In this document: positions 8,298 to 17,500 of the stretch, piece after piece
How the letters are laid out: the number at the start of each line of letters is the position of its first letter
Position numbering within the stretch: position 1 is the stretch's first letter
NCBI RefSeq assembly: GCF_003054325.1
Contig: NZ_QBKU01000005.1
Location: 124,001-188,000 of the forward strand
Direction: 5' to 3'
Source of the DNA: Sulfitobacter mediterraneus
Lineage (GTDB): Bacteria > Pseudomonadota > Alphaproteobacteria > Rhodobacterales > Rhodobacteraceae
DNA: 64,000 bases
Made by a program: the position numbers and the translations under genes
Notes under the pieces: model-generated
Told to the model about the DNA's origin: nothing
Database searches by the model: none
The model's input: the letters and a program-made list of their open reading frames with translations, nothing else

Positions 8298-8864
8298 TCA
8301 GGAACCGCTTGACGGTGGTGCAATCGCCGTTTGCATGGGTGGCCAGGGACGTTGGGCGTCTGATGCGCACCATGCGGCAACCCAATCGGGCATCGGCGGG
8401 GAGATTACGGTCTGTCCCAAAGCGGCCAAGACACGGTCCGGTGTCACCAGCCCGTTCTTGTCAGTCACCGCAGAGCGGAACAACACATGGCTGGCACATT
8501 CGCCGTTTTTCTTCCACATGCTTTGCTCAAGGTAGATAAACTTGTCATCCCAACACAGGGTGCGGCTGCGCATTTCGAATCGTTCAAATCCGTGAATGCG
8601 ACGGCGGAAACGGGTGCTGACCCCGGCCATGGTCATACCCCAGCGTTCGCGGCGCAGAATGCGGATCAATCCGCCCCGTTGCGCCATGCCCATGCGCCCC
8701 AGATCATACAGCGACATCGCCCGGCCATTGTTCAGCTCAAGCCAGAAATCCAGATCATGCGGCCAGCAGATGTGATGGCTGACATGGGTTTCGGTCAATG
8801 ATTTGAAAGGCGGCTGACGGCTGGCCAGCCAGGTGTCTTTGATCATGCGAACAAATGGAAACAT
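8298..8864 (-). CDS. Acyl-CoA thioesterase-like protein (4HBT hotdog)
   Basis: 188 residues from the ATG at 8864, chosen for its AAGGAG at 7-base spacing; a longer frame starting at 8894 lacks this. The order VSHHICWPHDLDFWLELNNGR, SLYDLGRMGM, RRRIHGFERFEMRSRTLCWDDKFIYLEQSMW fits the 4HBT_2 hotdog family that includes THEM6-like proteins. The LNNGR stretch is the typical start of the hotdog helix. Acyl-thioester hydrolysis is the likely reaction; substrate unknown. It is divergent from yggT, with a TTGACG/CGTCAA inverted repeat between them. Confidence 0.78.
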   Translation of the reverse strand: MFPFVRMIKDTWLASRQPPFKSLTETHVSHHICWPHDLDFWLELNNGRAMSLYDLGRMGMAQRGGLIRILRRERWGMTMAGVSTRFRRRIHGFERFEMRSRTLCWDDKFIYLEQSMWKKNGECASHVLFRSAVTDKNGLVTPDRVLAALGQTVISPPMPDWVAAWCASDAQRPWPPMQTAIAPPSSGS

Positions 8865-8897
8865 CGGTCTCTCCTTTGCCGCGATAACCGCCACTAC

Positions 8898-8913
8898 TTG
8901 ACGTGCGCGTCAA
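8898..8913. promoter_or_regulatory. TTGACG-N4-CGTCAA inverted repeat
   Basis: TTGACGTGCGCGTCAA lies between the divergent thioesterase and yggT genes, 34 bp before the thioesterase start. Six-base arms are exactly complementary around TGCG. It looks like an operator for a dimeric regulator, or the TTGACG arm may be a -35 element. The regulator is not known. A role for a fatty-acid or acyl-CoA sensor is only suggested by the neighbouring thioesterase. Confidence 0.4.
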
Positions 8914-8989
8914 CCATGAACCTAGCGGCACCCTTGCGGTTTTTGGCCGCGGCGCTTAACTGAAAGGCACGTCTTTGAAAGGGCCCTAG

Positions 8990-9277
8990 ATGACATCGCT
9001 GTTCCAAATTCTGATGCTGTTGCTCGACATCCTGTATTTCATCGTGATTGCCCATGTGATCATGTCCTGGCTGATCAATTTTCAGGTGCTGAACCTGCGC
9101 CAGCAACTGGTGGCGCAGATCTGGTACGGGCTAAACCGCCTGCTTGATCCGGTTTATAGCCGTGTCAGGGCGATCATTCCGCAGATGGGCGGTCTTGATC
9201 TGGCGCCTTTGGTTGTCCTGATCGGTGTCGCCATCGCGCGGATCGTGCTGATGAACAACGCGGCGCTGTTCTACTGA
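8990..9277 (+). CDS. YggT family membrane protein
   Basis: 95 residues with two hydrophobic segments (LFQILMLLLDILYFIVIAHV and a C-terminal LVVLIGVAIARIVLM). The middle NRLLDPVYSRVRAIIPQMGGLDLAPL is the conserved YggT block between the two helices. YggT proteins are integral membrane proteins implicated in osmotic stress and in cell division or photosystem assembly in other lineages; the molecular role is unsettled. A hairpin follows its stop. Confidence 0.9.
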   Translation: MTSLFQILMLLLDILYFIVIAHVIMSWLINFQVLNLRQQLVAQIWYGLNRLLDPVYSRVRAIIPQMGGLDLAPLVVLIGVAIARIVLMNNAALFY

Positions 9278-9298
9278 TCTGATCCCTGCCTACCCTCT

Positions 9299-9325
9299 CG
9301 CACGAATTGATCGACCATTCGTGCG
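9299..9325. terminator. Nine-base-pair hairpin between yggT and recQ
   Basis: CGCACGAAT and ATTCGTGCG pair perfectly around a nine-base loop, 21 bp after the yggT stop. No U tract follows (CGGGGACTTG), so it is either a factor-assisted terminator or an operator for a dimeric protein. Confidence 0.45.
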
Positions 9326-9334
9326 CGGGGACTT

Positions 9335-9349
9335 GTTCACCCATTGTTA
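9335..9349 (+). promoter_or_regulatory. Possible SOS box upstream of recQ
   Basis: GTTC, seven bases, then GTTA lies 46 bp before the recQ ATG. The alphaproteobacterial LexA site is the direct repeat GTTC-N7-GTTC, so this has one mismatch in the second half. Such sites occur by chance fairly often; the call rests mainly on its position in front of a DNA-repair gene. Confidence 0.3.
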
Positions 9350-9394
9350 GTGTGGGAGTCTGCATAAAAAGAGCAGACAGTTTTAAGGACTCCC

Positions 9395-11440
9395 ATGACA
9401 GGCGCTGCCACGCTGCTTCGTGATGTATTTGGCTTTGACGCCTTCCGCCCCGGCCAACAAGAGATTGTCGAGGCGGTGACGGATGGCGAAAATGTGCTTG
9501 CCATTATGCCAACAGGTGGCGGCAAATCCCTTTGCTTTCAATTGCCTGCGATGATGCGCGATGGGGTGACGGTGGTTATCTCGCCCCTCATCGCCTTGAT
9601 GCGCGATCAGGTCCGATCCTTGCAAGAGGCCGGGGTGGGTGCAGGGGCGCTGACCTCTGGCAACACCCCCGAAGAAACCGATGCCGTGTGGGAAGGCTTG
9701 GAGGCTGGTACGCTCAAGCTGCTTTATATGGCACCGGAACGTTTGGCGGCCGGATCGGTCACAGGAATGCTCAAACGTGTGGGCGTCAGCCTGATTGCGG
9801 TTGATGAGGCCCATTGCGTCAGCCAATGGGGCCATGATTTCCGGCCTGACTACCTACGCATTGGCGAATTGCGCCGTGCATTGGATGTGCCTCTGGCCGC
9901 ATTCACCGCGACGGCCGACATCGAAACCCGCGCCGAGATTGTGCAAAAGCTGTTCGATGGCACCCCGCCCAAAAGCTTCCTGCATGGGTTCGACCGGCCC
10001 AACATCCATCTGGCCTTTGCCGCCAAAAACAAACCACGCGATCAGATCCTGACGTTCGCCGCTGCGCGAAAGGGGCAATCCGGCATCGTCTATTGCGGCA
10101 CCCGCGCCAAGACCGAAGGCATCGCCAAGGCGCTGCGGGACGCAGGCCAAAAGGCGATCCACTATCATGGCGGAATGGAAGCCGAAGACCGCCGCATCGC
10201 GGAACGTCAGTTTCAACAAGAAGACGGGTTGATCGTCTGTGCCACCGTGGCCTTTGGCATGGGTGTCGACAAACCTGACATCCGCTGGGTGGCCCATGCG
10301 GACCTGCCCAAAAGCATTGAGGCCTATTATCAGGAAATTGGCCGTGCCGGGCGCGATGGTGCGCCTGCCGAAACATTGACCCTGTTTGGCCCTGACGACA
10401 TCCGGTTGCGCCGGTCACAAATTGACGAAGGCCTCGCCCCGCCAGAGCGCCGCGCGGCGGATCATGGCCGGTTGAATGCATTGCTGGGGCTGGCGGAGGC
10501 CTTGGAATGCCGCCGGAAAACTCTGCTCAGCTATTTTGACGAAACCGATGTGACCTGTGGGCGCTGTGATCTGTGCGACAGCCCCGCCGAGGTGTTTGAT
10601 GGCACTACCGCTGTGCGCAAGGCATTGTCGGCGATCCTGCGCACCGAGGAATGGTTTGGTGCGGGCCATCTGATCGACATTCTGCTGGGAGTGGAAACCG
10701 ACAAGGTCAAGGCGCGGGGCCATGCCAGTCTGCCGACCTTTGGTGTGGGCGGTGAATATGACCGGCGCCAATGGCAGGCGGTGTTTCGGCAGATGATGGG
10801 GCATGATCTGATCCGCCCTGATCCCGAACGCCACGGCGCTTTGCGCATGACTGATGCCGCGCTGCCAATTCTGCGCGACGAGGCCAAGATAAACCTGCGC
10901 CGTGACACCATCAAAGCGGCGGGCGCGACCCGCAGGCCCGCGGTCAAGGCGATGGTCAGCGAAGAAGACGCGCCGCTGCTCTCCGCGCTCAAGGCCAAGC
11001 GCCGGGCGCTGGCCGAGGCGGCGAAGGTGCCCGCCTATATCATCTTTACCGACCGCACATTGATCGAAATGGCCGAAACCCGCCCCCGTGATCTGGATGG
11101 CATGGCACGGGTTGGCGGTGTGGGCGCAAAAAAGTTGGAGACCTACGGCGCGGCCTTTCTCGAAGTGATCAACGGCGAGGCCGAGCAAATGCACCCGACC
11201 CGCCGCAAACTGGCCGGACGCGAGGCGGGCAATGTCTATGATCAACTGTTGCAGGTGCAGGCCGATCTGGCGCGCGGCATGGCGGGCACCGATAAACCGC
11301 TAAGCTGTTCTGCCTCGTTGCTGGCCAAGGTGGCACAGCTGCGCAACGCGGATGAGACCGCGCTTGAGCGGCTGCTGGGCGAACGCCGCGCCGATCGTTT
11401 TGGCCCGGCGTTTCTGGACGTCCTGCGGGACGCGAGCTAG
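9395..11440 (+). CDS. recQ: ATP-dependent DNA helicase RecQ
   Basis: 681 residues with the full RecQ architecture. Helicase core: Walker A MPTGGGKSLCFQLPA at about 41-55, DEAH box VDEAHCVSQWGHDFRPDY at about 133-150, motif VI QEIGRAGRDG. Then an RQC zinc site with the CRR…CGRCDLC cysteines near 371-395, a winged-helix segment, and a C-terminal HRDC domain around 520-600 (VPAYIIFTDRTLIEMA). It unwinds DNA 3'-5' for recombinational repair and replication-fork rescue. It is followed after 27 bp by yaaA, with which it may be co-transcribed. Confidence 0.96.
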   Translation: MTGAATLLRDVFGFDAFRPGQQEIVEAVTDGENVLAIMPTGGGKSLCFQLPAMMRDGVTVVISPLIALMRDQVRSLQEAGVGAGALTSGNTPEETDAVWEGLEAGTLKLLYMAPERLAAGSVTGMLKRVGVSLIAVDEAHCVSQWGHDFRPDYLRIGELRRALDVPLAAFTATADIETRAEIVQKLFDGTPPKSFLHGFDRPNIHLAFAAKNKPRDQILTFAAARKGQSGIVYCGTRAKTEGIAKALRDAGQKAIHYHGGMEAEDRRIAERQFQQEDGLIVCATVAFGMGVDKPDIRWVAHADLPKSIEAYYQEIGRAGRDGAPAETLTLFGPDDIRLRRSQIDEGLAPPERRAADHGRLNALLGLAEALECRRKTLLSYFDETDVTCGRCDLCDSPAEVFDGTTAVRKALSAILRTEEWFGAGHLIDILLGVETDKVKARGHASLPTFGVGGEYDRRQWQAVFRQMMGHDLIRPDPERHGALRMTDAALPILRDEAKINLRRDTIKAAGATRRPAVKAMVSEEDAPLLSALKAKRRALAEAAKVPAYIIFTDRTLIEMAETRPRDLDGMARVGGVGAKKLETYGAAFLEVINGEAEQMHPTRRKLAGREAGNVYDQLLQVQADLARGMAGTDKPLSCSASLLAKVAQLRNADETALERLLGERRADRFGPAFLDVLRDAS

Positions 11441-11467
11441 ATCAGTCAAACCGAAGGGGAGAGAGTT

Positions 11468-12247
11468 ATGTTGGTGGTGATTTCTCCGGCCAAAAGGCTG
11501 GATTGGGCTGAGCGGGATGTGACAACCACGCAACCGGATTTTCAGGATGATGCCGTGCGGCTGGCCAAAACCGCCCGCAACCTGACCTTGGGCAAGCTGA
11601 AAGGCCTTATGGACCTTAGCGATGATCTGGCCCGTCTTAACCGCGACCGATTTAACGCTTTTGAGACAGACCCCTCCGATCAGACAACCCGTCCCGCGTC
11701 GCTGGCATTTGCTGGTGATACATATCAAGGGTTGGAGGCGGCCAGTCTGGACGCCGATGAAATGGCATGGGCGCAGGAGCACCTGCGCATTCTGTCGGGC
11801 CTTTATGGTGTGCTGCGGCCCTTGGATGCGATCCAACCTTACCGTCTGGAAATGGGCAGTCGGCTCAAAACCCGGCGGGGTGCGAACCTTTATGACTATT
11901 GGCGTGACGGGCTGTCAAAGGCGCTGAATGCGCAGGCGGAACAGGTAGGAACGGATGTGCTGGTCAATTGTGCCAGTCAGGAATATTTTGGCGCAGTGGC
12001 CCCAAAGGCCCTGAAACTGCGGGTGATCACACCGCAATTCATGGAAGACAAAGGTGACGGCAAAGGCCCCAAGATCGTCAGCTTTTTTGCCAAAAAGGCT
12101 CGCGGTGCGATGGCGCGGTTTATTGTGCAGAACCGGTTGACCGATGCTGATGCAATCCGGGATTTTGATATCGGCGGCTATGCCTGGCAAGAGGCCGCAT
12201 CGACGCCCGACAAACCGGTGTTCGTGCGGCCCTATCCCTCATCCTGA
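11468..12247 (+). CDS. yaaA: Peroxide stress protein YaaA (DUF328)
   Basis: 259 residues. The opening LVVISPAKRLDW and the internal LSDDLARLNRDRF, ALAFAGDTYQGLEA-type and LYGVLRPLDAIQPYRLEMG blocks are diagnostic of YaaA, as is the late PKIVSFFAKKARGAMARF. E. coli YaaA limits intracellular free iron and DNA damage during peroxide stress and has a helix-hairpin-helix DNA-binding fold. AAGGGGAGAG lies before the ATG. Its end overlaps the sensor kinase gene, which converges from the other strand, by 16 bp. Confidence 0.93.
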   Translation: MLVVISPAKRLDWAERDVTTTQPDFQDDAVRLAKTARNLTLGKLKGLMDLSDDLARLNRDRFNAFETDPSDQTTRPASLAFAGDTYQGLEAASLDADEMAWAQEHLRILSGLYGVLRPLDAIQPYRLEMGSRLKTRRGANLYDYWRDGLSKALNAQAEQVGTDVLVNCASQEYFGAVAPKALKLRVITPQFMEDKGDGKGPKIVSFFAKKARGAMARFIVQNRLTDADAIRDFDIGGYAWQEAASTPDKPVFVRPYPSS

Positions 12248-14496
12248 GATAGGTGAAGCGGGGCAAAATCTGCCGTCCAGGCCGCTTCGATCTGTGCAAC
12301 AATTTCGGGTTTTCGCAGGGGCTTGGTCAGGTAGTGATCCATGCCAGCCTCAATCAAAAGCTTGTCATCCCCGGCCATCGCATGGGCGGTCATAGAGATG
12401 ATCGGCACGCGTTTGCCGCTTTGAGATTCCAATCGCCGGATCGCGGCGGTGGCCTCTTTTCCGTCCATCTTGGGCATGGAAATATCCATAAAAATCAAAT
12501 CCGGCACGGAGGTCCGAAACAAGGCGACGGCATCCTCGCCGTTGCCCGCAAAGGTCAGGTCGATGTTCAGATCCTTGATCATCTTGCGAAAGACCAACTG
12601 GTTGGTCTTGTTATCCTCAGCCGCTAGAATGCGCATCACACGCGGTACATCAGAACCGTTCGGCAACGCGCCCTCAGGTTTAGGGTGCAGTTTGGCCAAA
12701 TGGGCAAGCAACGCCTCGCGGGGCAGAGGTTTTGGCAAAACCCCCTGCACCAGAATTGCCGCCGGATCGCCCTGCGCATTAACGGGGTGATCACTGCAAA
12801 GCAGGATCGGCACGCTATGCCCCTGTTCGCGCAACGCCTCGGACAATTCAAACCCGTCCATTTGCGGCATGTTATGGTCGGTGATCAGTAGATCAATCTC
12901 TGGGCCAAAACCGGCCAAAGCGTCCCTGCCGCTGATACAGGCGGTGACCTGCAAGCCCAGCTGCGTCAATTGCCGTTCTAGAATGCTGCGATGGATTTCG
13001 GTGTCATCCACAATCATCACGTGGCGCAGACCTTCGGGGCGGGCAAACCCGGCAGCCATCGAGGCGGCCTGCGGGATCATTGGCAGCTTCACGCCAAAGC
13101 ATGCACCGTGCCCTTCTTCGGAGGTGACCCAGATCTGCCCGCCCATCATCTCGACCAGCCGCTGGGAAATCGCCAAGCCAAGCCCAGTTCCGTCAAACTG
13201 ACGGTTGCGTTCGTTTTCGACCTGATTGAACTCTCCAAAAATGTGATCGACCATGTCGGCGGGAATGCCAATGCCGGTGTCCTCGATGCTTATATGTACC
13301 TGCGCGGTCTTGGCGTCCTCATCGACAACGCCGGTCACCCGAACCAGAATGTGCCCCTCTGCGGTGAATTTGACCGCATTGCCAATGAGATTGGTCAGCA
13401 CCTGCCGAATACGCCCCGGATCACCGATCAATTGGCTTGGCAAAAACAGATCGTAATCCAGCGCCGTCCGCAGACCTTTGTCCCGCACAGAGGGTTGCAA
13501 CAGCATCAGAACCTCTTGGATCGCACGTTCCAAATCAAAGGTTTCCGGATGCAGATCCAGCTTTTTCGCTTCGATCTTGGAATAGTCCAGCACGTCATTG
13601 ATAATCACCAACAGCGCCTCGCCAGAGTTTTTGATCGTCTCGACATAAAGCTGTTGTTCGCCGTCCAGTTCGGTGTCGGCCAGCACCTCTGCCATGCCAA
13701 CCACACCGTTCATAGGCGTTCGGATTTCGTGGCTCATATTGGCCAGAAACGCTGATTTGGCGCGGTTCGCGCTTTCGGCGATGGCGCGGGCCTCTTTCAG
13801 CTTTTTCTCATAGGCAACCGTGGCCGTAATATCGAGACCAAGCGAGACCATATCGCCCCCCGGTCCGCGCTGATCATGCAATTTGATCGACGCCCCGTTC
13901 CACAGTTTGATGATCACCGGATCGGGGTCGGCGGAGTGCAAGCGTTCCGTCATCATCTTGCGCCAGTCGCGGGCGGGCATATCGCCCGTGTTCACAATGC
14001 CCTCATCAGTGAGAACCTGCAAAATGGTGATGTAGTTGACCCCCGGTTTGACCACCTCTAGCCCGTCAAACACGTTCAGATAGGCGCGATTGGCCATGAT
14101 CATTTCATTGTCGCCATTAAAGAAGGCAAAGCCGTCCTTGATCGTCTCAATGGAATACCACAGCCGCCGTTCGGTGATCGCAATGCGTTGATTGGCGGCA
14201 CTCAGGTCCGATTTGACACGTTGGTTTTCGCCTCGGATGCTTTCGACCTCGGCGCGGGTTTCGACGATTTCTTCGCTGAGCTGTTGGGCGTGGCGGCCCA
14301 GTTTGCGATTGGCGGCAAACAGCTCGGCCTTCTTCAGCTCAAGCATCCGCTCAGCCGCGAGCCTGCTGCGCCGCTCTTCGGTCAGTTTGCTGGCAAGGCT
14401 CATCCGCCGCTCCGCCGTGTTTCCGTGTTCGCGCGCAGACTGCGCAATCAGGGTGAACATCCGCTTAAGGTGCGTGCCAGACTTGTCTGATTTCAT
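12232..14496 (-). CDS. Hybrid sensor histidine kinase, two receiver domains
   Basis: 754 residues from the ATG at 14496; a GTG at 14508 has no usable SD. No membrane segment is seen, so it is probably cytoplasmic. Domain order: coiled coil (about 35-110), PAS (about 115-230), HisKA with FLANMSHEIRTPMNG (phospho-acceptor His near 256), HATPase with NLIGNAVKFTAEGH, DTGIGIPADMV and FDGTGLGLAIS, then two receivers. Receiver 1 has HVMIVDDTEIH and LITDHNMPQMDG; receiver 2 has RILAAEDNKTNQ and LIFMDISMPKMDG, both with phospho-acceptor Asp and KP Lys. No partner regulator is adjacent; it may signal through an Hpt protein elsewhere. Confidence 0.93.
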   Translation of the reverse strand: MKSDKSGTHLKRMFTLIAQSAREHGNTAERRMSLASKLTEERRSRLAAERMLELKKAELFAANRKLGRHAQQLSEEIVETRAEVESIRGENQRVKSDLSAANQRIAITERRLWYSIETIKDGFAFFNGDNEMIMANRAYLNVFDGLEVVKPGVNYITILQVLTDEGIVNTGDMPARDWRKMMTERLHSADPDPVIIKLWNGASIKLHDQRGPGGDMVSLGLDITATVAYEKKLKEARAIAESANRAKSAFLANMSHEIRTPMNGVVGMAEVLADTELDGEQQLYVETIKNSGEALLVIINDVLDYSKIEAKKLDLHPETFDLERAIQEVLMLLQPSVRDKGLRTALDYDLFLPSQLIGDPGRIRQVLTNLIGNAVKFTAEGHILVRVTGVVDEDAKTAQVHISIEDTGIGIPADMVDHIFGEFNQVENERNRQFDGTGLGLAISQRLVEMMGGQIWVTSEEGHGACFGVKLPMIPQAASMAAGFARPEGLRHVMIVDDTEIHRSILERQLTQLGLQVTACISGRDALAGFGPEIDLLITDHNMPQMDGFELSEALREQGHSVPILLCSDHPVNAQGDPAAILVQGVLPKPLPREALLAHLAKLHPKPEGALPNGSDVPRVMRILAAEDNKTNQLVFRKMIKDLNIDLTFAGNGEDAVALFRTSVPDLIFMDISMPKMDGKEATAAIRRLESQSGKRVPIISMTAHAMAGDDKLLIEAGMDHYLTKPLRKPEIVAQIEAAWTADFAPLHLSQDEG

Positions 14497-14536
14497 GGCC
14501 CGTGGCACCCTTGCGGTATTTCAAAGGGAGATTGTG

Positions 14537-17500
14537 ATGCCGCGTTTGCGCCTGTTGAAGAGTTTGATTGTTTGCATTGCGGCTTTCGCCGCTCCCGCTT
14601 GGGGGCAGGATGCATTGCCTGATCATCGCTACCTTTTCACACGGGACGTGGATTTTTACGGTGCGGATCTAACCAATCAGTTTGATACCACGCAGGCGGC
14701 TTGCGAACGGGCGTGCAGCGCTCAAGACGCCTGTGTCGCCTTTACATTCAACACCCGCTCCAACGCTTGTTTTCCAAAATCTGCCCTGTCTGACCGGCAC
14801 CCTTATGTGGGGGCCGTGTCTGCCCGCAAAGTGGTGACTGACCCGGCAATTTTGGCCACGCAACAGGCGCGTACAGATGCGCTTGATTTCCTGCGGCAAA
14901 ACGATTTTGGCAACGCTCGCCTACAGGTTCTGGAAAACGCCCGGCGGTTTAGCTTTTCGGATGAAACCGCAGATGGCCTGATCGGCGCGATGACGCTGGC
15001 AAAGCAAGGCGGCAATATCCGTTCGGCGCTGTTGTGGGCAAGCCAGGCGGCGGCTTTGACGGACCGGGGTGACATTTGGGTACAGTTTGCGGAGCTGTCG
15101 TTGAAACAGGCAGACGCTGCCCAAGACAGCGGCAAGAAACGCCAGTTTCGCCGCGACGCGCTGAAGGGTGCGGTAAATGCCTATTTGCGCGCGCAAACCC
15201 CCGCCATTCAAGTGAACGCGCTTGAGGTCATGTCCCGCGCCTTGGAAGTCAGCCGCCGCGGCCGTGATATGATCCCGGCGTTGCGGCTTGCACTCACGAT
15301 CGCGCCGCGGGACGATCTTGAATTGGCCCTTGATGATGCCATCGGAAAATACGGGTTTCGCGTGGTTGAACACCGCGTTGACAACAACGCCGCCGCGCCG
15401 CGCATTTGCGCGGAGTTCTCGGAAAAGCTGGTGCAGATCGGTGTCGATTACGAGCCATTTGTACGGATCGAAGGGCGCGGTTTGGCGGTGCAAGCGGACG
15501 GGAACCAACTTTGCATTGACGGCGTGGAACATGGTGCGCGATACGACGTGACCCTGCGCGAAGGCCTGCCCGCCGCCAGCGGCGAAGCTTTGCACCGCGA
15601 TCTGCGGTTGCGGCTTTATGTTCGTGATCGCGCCCCGCATGTCAGGTTTGGCGGGCGTGCCTATGTGTTGCCGCGATCCGAACAGGCGGGCATTCCGGTT
15701 GAAACGGTCAACCTCGATACATTGGACCTCAAGCTGCGCCGTGTCAGTGACCGCAATCTGGTGCGGGCGATCCGCGAAAGCTATTTCGGGCGACCGCTCA
15801 GCAAATACGAAGATGATCAGTTTTCGCAAACCTTGGCGCAGGATATCTGGCAGGGCAGTGGCACGGTCCAGAACACTCTAAACGTGGACATGACGACCCG
15901 TCTGCCGCTGGGTGATGTGCTGGGCCAACAGCCCGCCGGGATCTACACGCTGAGTGCCTCTGTGCCGGGGCAGGATCCCTATGACAATCCCGCCGCGACC
16001 CAATGGTTTGTACTGTCCGATCTTGGCATTTCCACAATGTCAGGTGTCGATGGCATGCATGTAACTGTGCGCCGTTTGGCCGATGCGCAGCCTCTTGCCG
16101 GCATTGAGTTGAGCCTGATTTCCCGTGCCAATGCGGTGCTTGGCAAAGCCACCACAGATGCAGATGGATTTGCGCAATTTCCTGCCGGACTCAGCCGCGG
16201 CGATGGCGGGTCCGCCCCCGCGCTGTTGATGGCAGAAGACGGGGCGCTGGATGTTGCATTCCTGCCGTTGACCGACCCCGCCTTTGATCTGTCCGACCGG
16301 GGCGTGGAGGGGCATCCGCCCGCGCCGCCCATTGATGTGTTCATGACCACAGATCGCGGTGCCTACCGCGTTGGCGAGACGATCTATGCCACCGTCCTGA
16401 CCCGCGATGCTCAGGCGCAGGCGATTGATGGCCTTCCAGTAACCGCAATCCTCAAACGCCCCGACGGCGTGGAATACAGCCGCAGCCTCAGCAGCGATGC
16501 GAAGGCGGGCGGTCATGTCATTGCATTGCCCTTAGGGGCGGATGTGCCGCGCGGCGCTTGGCGGATTGACGTACTGACCGACACAACAGCGCCAGCATTG
16601 GCCAGCCAGACCGTTCTGGTCGAGGATTTTCTGCCAGAGCGGATTGACTTTGACCTGTCCCTGCCGAACGCCCCACTACGCCTGACGTCAGCGCCGCCGC
16701 TCACAGTTCAAGTGGATTATCTCTTTGGTGCGCCGGGTGCCAATCTGTCCGTTGAAGGGGACGTGCGCCTGCGGGCCAAACGCGAGATTGACGGCTATCC
16801 GGGTTATCGTTTTGGCCGCCATGATGCTGTCTTCCGGACCCAGACGCGGTTCATTGGCAACGCAGTCACCGATGCGGAAGGCAAGGCGGTTTTGCCGCTG
16901 ACCTTGCCTAAGCTGGAACAAGATCCGGGCCTGCCGATGGAGGTCGAGATGATCCTAAGGGTCGCCGAAGGATCAGGCCGCCCGGCGGAACGCCGCCTGA
17001 CCAAAGCGGTGGGCAGCGACATGCCGATGATCGGCATCAAGCCGTTGTTTGAGGATGTGCTGGCCGAAGGCAGCGATGCGGCGTTTGACCTGATCGCCCT
17101 GGACCCGCAGGGGCAGACCATGCCGATGCAGGTGCGTTGGACCCTGAACAAGGTTGAAACCCGTTACCAATGGTATCAGCTTTACGGCAATTGGGAGTGG
17201 GAGCCGACAACCCGCCGCACCCGCGCCGCCACCGGTGAGATCGCGCTGGGCGCGGAACCTGTGTCGGTATCCGCGCCAACTGAATGGGGCGAATATGAGC
17301 TGGTCGTGGAACGGATCGGCAATGACTACGCCGCCGCCTCGGTTGCGTTCTATTCCGGCTGGTATGGCGGTGATGGATCGACCGATACGCCAGACCGGCT
17401 TGAGATGTCGCTTGATGCCGAAAGCTATGCTGTTGGCGATCCGGTGCGCCTGCGCGTTGCCGCGAAATCTGCCGGTGTTGCGCTTGTCTCGGTTCTGTCC

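Noticed and set aside
12991-13755. Plus-strand frame of 254 codons opposite the sensor kinase
   Set aside because: Shadow frame across the kinase HisKA/HATPase part; no protein-like domain.
14192-14536. 115-residue N-terminal extension of the macroglobulin frame
   Set aside because: It runs antisense to the sensor kinase, has no SD, and the signal peptide with good SD begins at 14537.
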